From the NCBI GenBank assembly GCA_017998585.1, contig JAGOCT010000100.1, positions 1 through 6,460 of the forward strand: a stretch of 6,460 bases of DNA, written 5' to 3'. Every line of letters starts with the position of its first letter. Within the stretch, counting starts at the first letter, position 1. The translations under genes were made by a program, and so were the position numbers. Positions 6,264 through 6,460 of this stretch are shown in pieces. The stretch comes from Candidatus Cloacimonadota bacterium. GTDB lineage: Bacteria; Cloacimonadota; Cloacimonadia; Cloacimonadales; WRIO01. The notes under the pieces were generated by a model. It worked only from the letters and a program-made list of their open reading frames with translations, made no database searches and was not told where the DNA came from.

Positions 6264-6460
6264 ATGGAAAAAAGAAGAGTAATCATTATGGGTGCAGCTG
6301 GTCGTGACTTCCACAATTTTAACACATTTTTCAGAAATAATGACCAGTATCATGTTGTAGCATTCACAGCTACACAGATTCCGGATATTGACGGAAGAAA
6401 ATACCCTGCAGCATTAGCGGGCGAAGAATTATACCCTGAAGGTATTCCTATATATGCTGA
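6264..6460 (+). CDS. COG2403-family predicted GTPase / cyclic 2,3-diphosphoglycerate synthetase-like protein, N-terminal fragment
   Basis: The first 65 codons are visible; the frame is still open at the window edge. The product begins MEKRRVIIMGAAGRDFHNFN, a Rossmann-like strand and Gly-rich turn (residues 5-15), then FFRNNDQYHVVAFTATQIPDIDGRKYPAALAG and ELYPEGIPIYA. This order (MGAAGRDFHNFN, then FTATQIP, then GR-YP, then YPEGIPIY) is the pattern I recall for COG2403. That family includes the archaeal cyclic 2,3-diphosphoglycerate synthetase and bacterial homologues annotated only as GTPases. Full members are roughly 430-460 residues with a nucleotide-binding loop further in, which lies outside this window, so neither enzymatic activity nor GTP binding can be judged. 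Its role in bacteria is not settled. It has its own promoter and a strong ribosome binding site. Confidence 0.7.
   Translation, partial: MEKRRVIIMGAAGRDFHNFNTFFRNNDQYHVVAFTATQIPDIDGRKYPAALAGEELYPEGIPIYA

Overview
This is an ordinary low-G+C bacterial housekeeping region, roughly one third G+C by eye. I did not find a clearly new biological system in it. It holds six genes: a leftward set read trmB, dgt, prfB and a rightward set made of uraA, rpsA and a partial gene. prfB and the last gene run off the window ends. TGA acts as a stop, since trmB ends with it and prfB carries the recoding TGA, so the standard bacterial code applies. Lineage is uncertain. RF2, an S1 protein with five S1 repeats and a COG2403-type GTPase homologue would fit a diderm or spirochaete-like low-G+C bacterium, but that is only inference.

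Minus strand, 1-2918: trmB (tRNA m7G46 methyltransferase) overlaps dgt (HD-domain dNTP triphosphohydrolase) by four bases in an ATGA junction. dgt is followed after 35 bases by prfB, peptide chain release factor 2. The three genes are almost certainly one operon. prfB needs a programmed +1 frameshift at codon 24/25, with the classical internal Shine-Dalgarno, CTT TGA C arrangement. Its product, about 370 residues, is therefore not visible as one continuous reading frame.

Divergent region, 2919-3119: it holds a good promoter for the rightward gene uraA and only weak promoter candidates for the leftward operon. I see no riboswitch; the uraA leader is too short for one.

Plus strand, 3120-6460: uraA (uracil:proton symporter, NCS2 family) ends at a strong intrinsic terminator. 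An A+T-rich spacer with promoter-like hexamers follows, then rpsA (ribosomal protein S1, five S1 repeats and a charged tail), which also ends at a strong terminator. The last gene starts at 6264 behind its own promoter. Its first 65 codons match the start of the COG2403 family (predicted GTPase, related to archaeal cyclic 2,3-diphosphoglycerate synthetase). Because terminators separate them, the three plus-strand genes look like independent transcription units.

Taken together, the window serves translation (tRNA modification, termination, mRNA binding by S1) and nucleotide supply or control (uracil uptake, dNTP hydrolysis). No mobile element, CRISPR array, tRNA or rRNA was seen, and no intergenic stretch exceeds about 260 bases.
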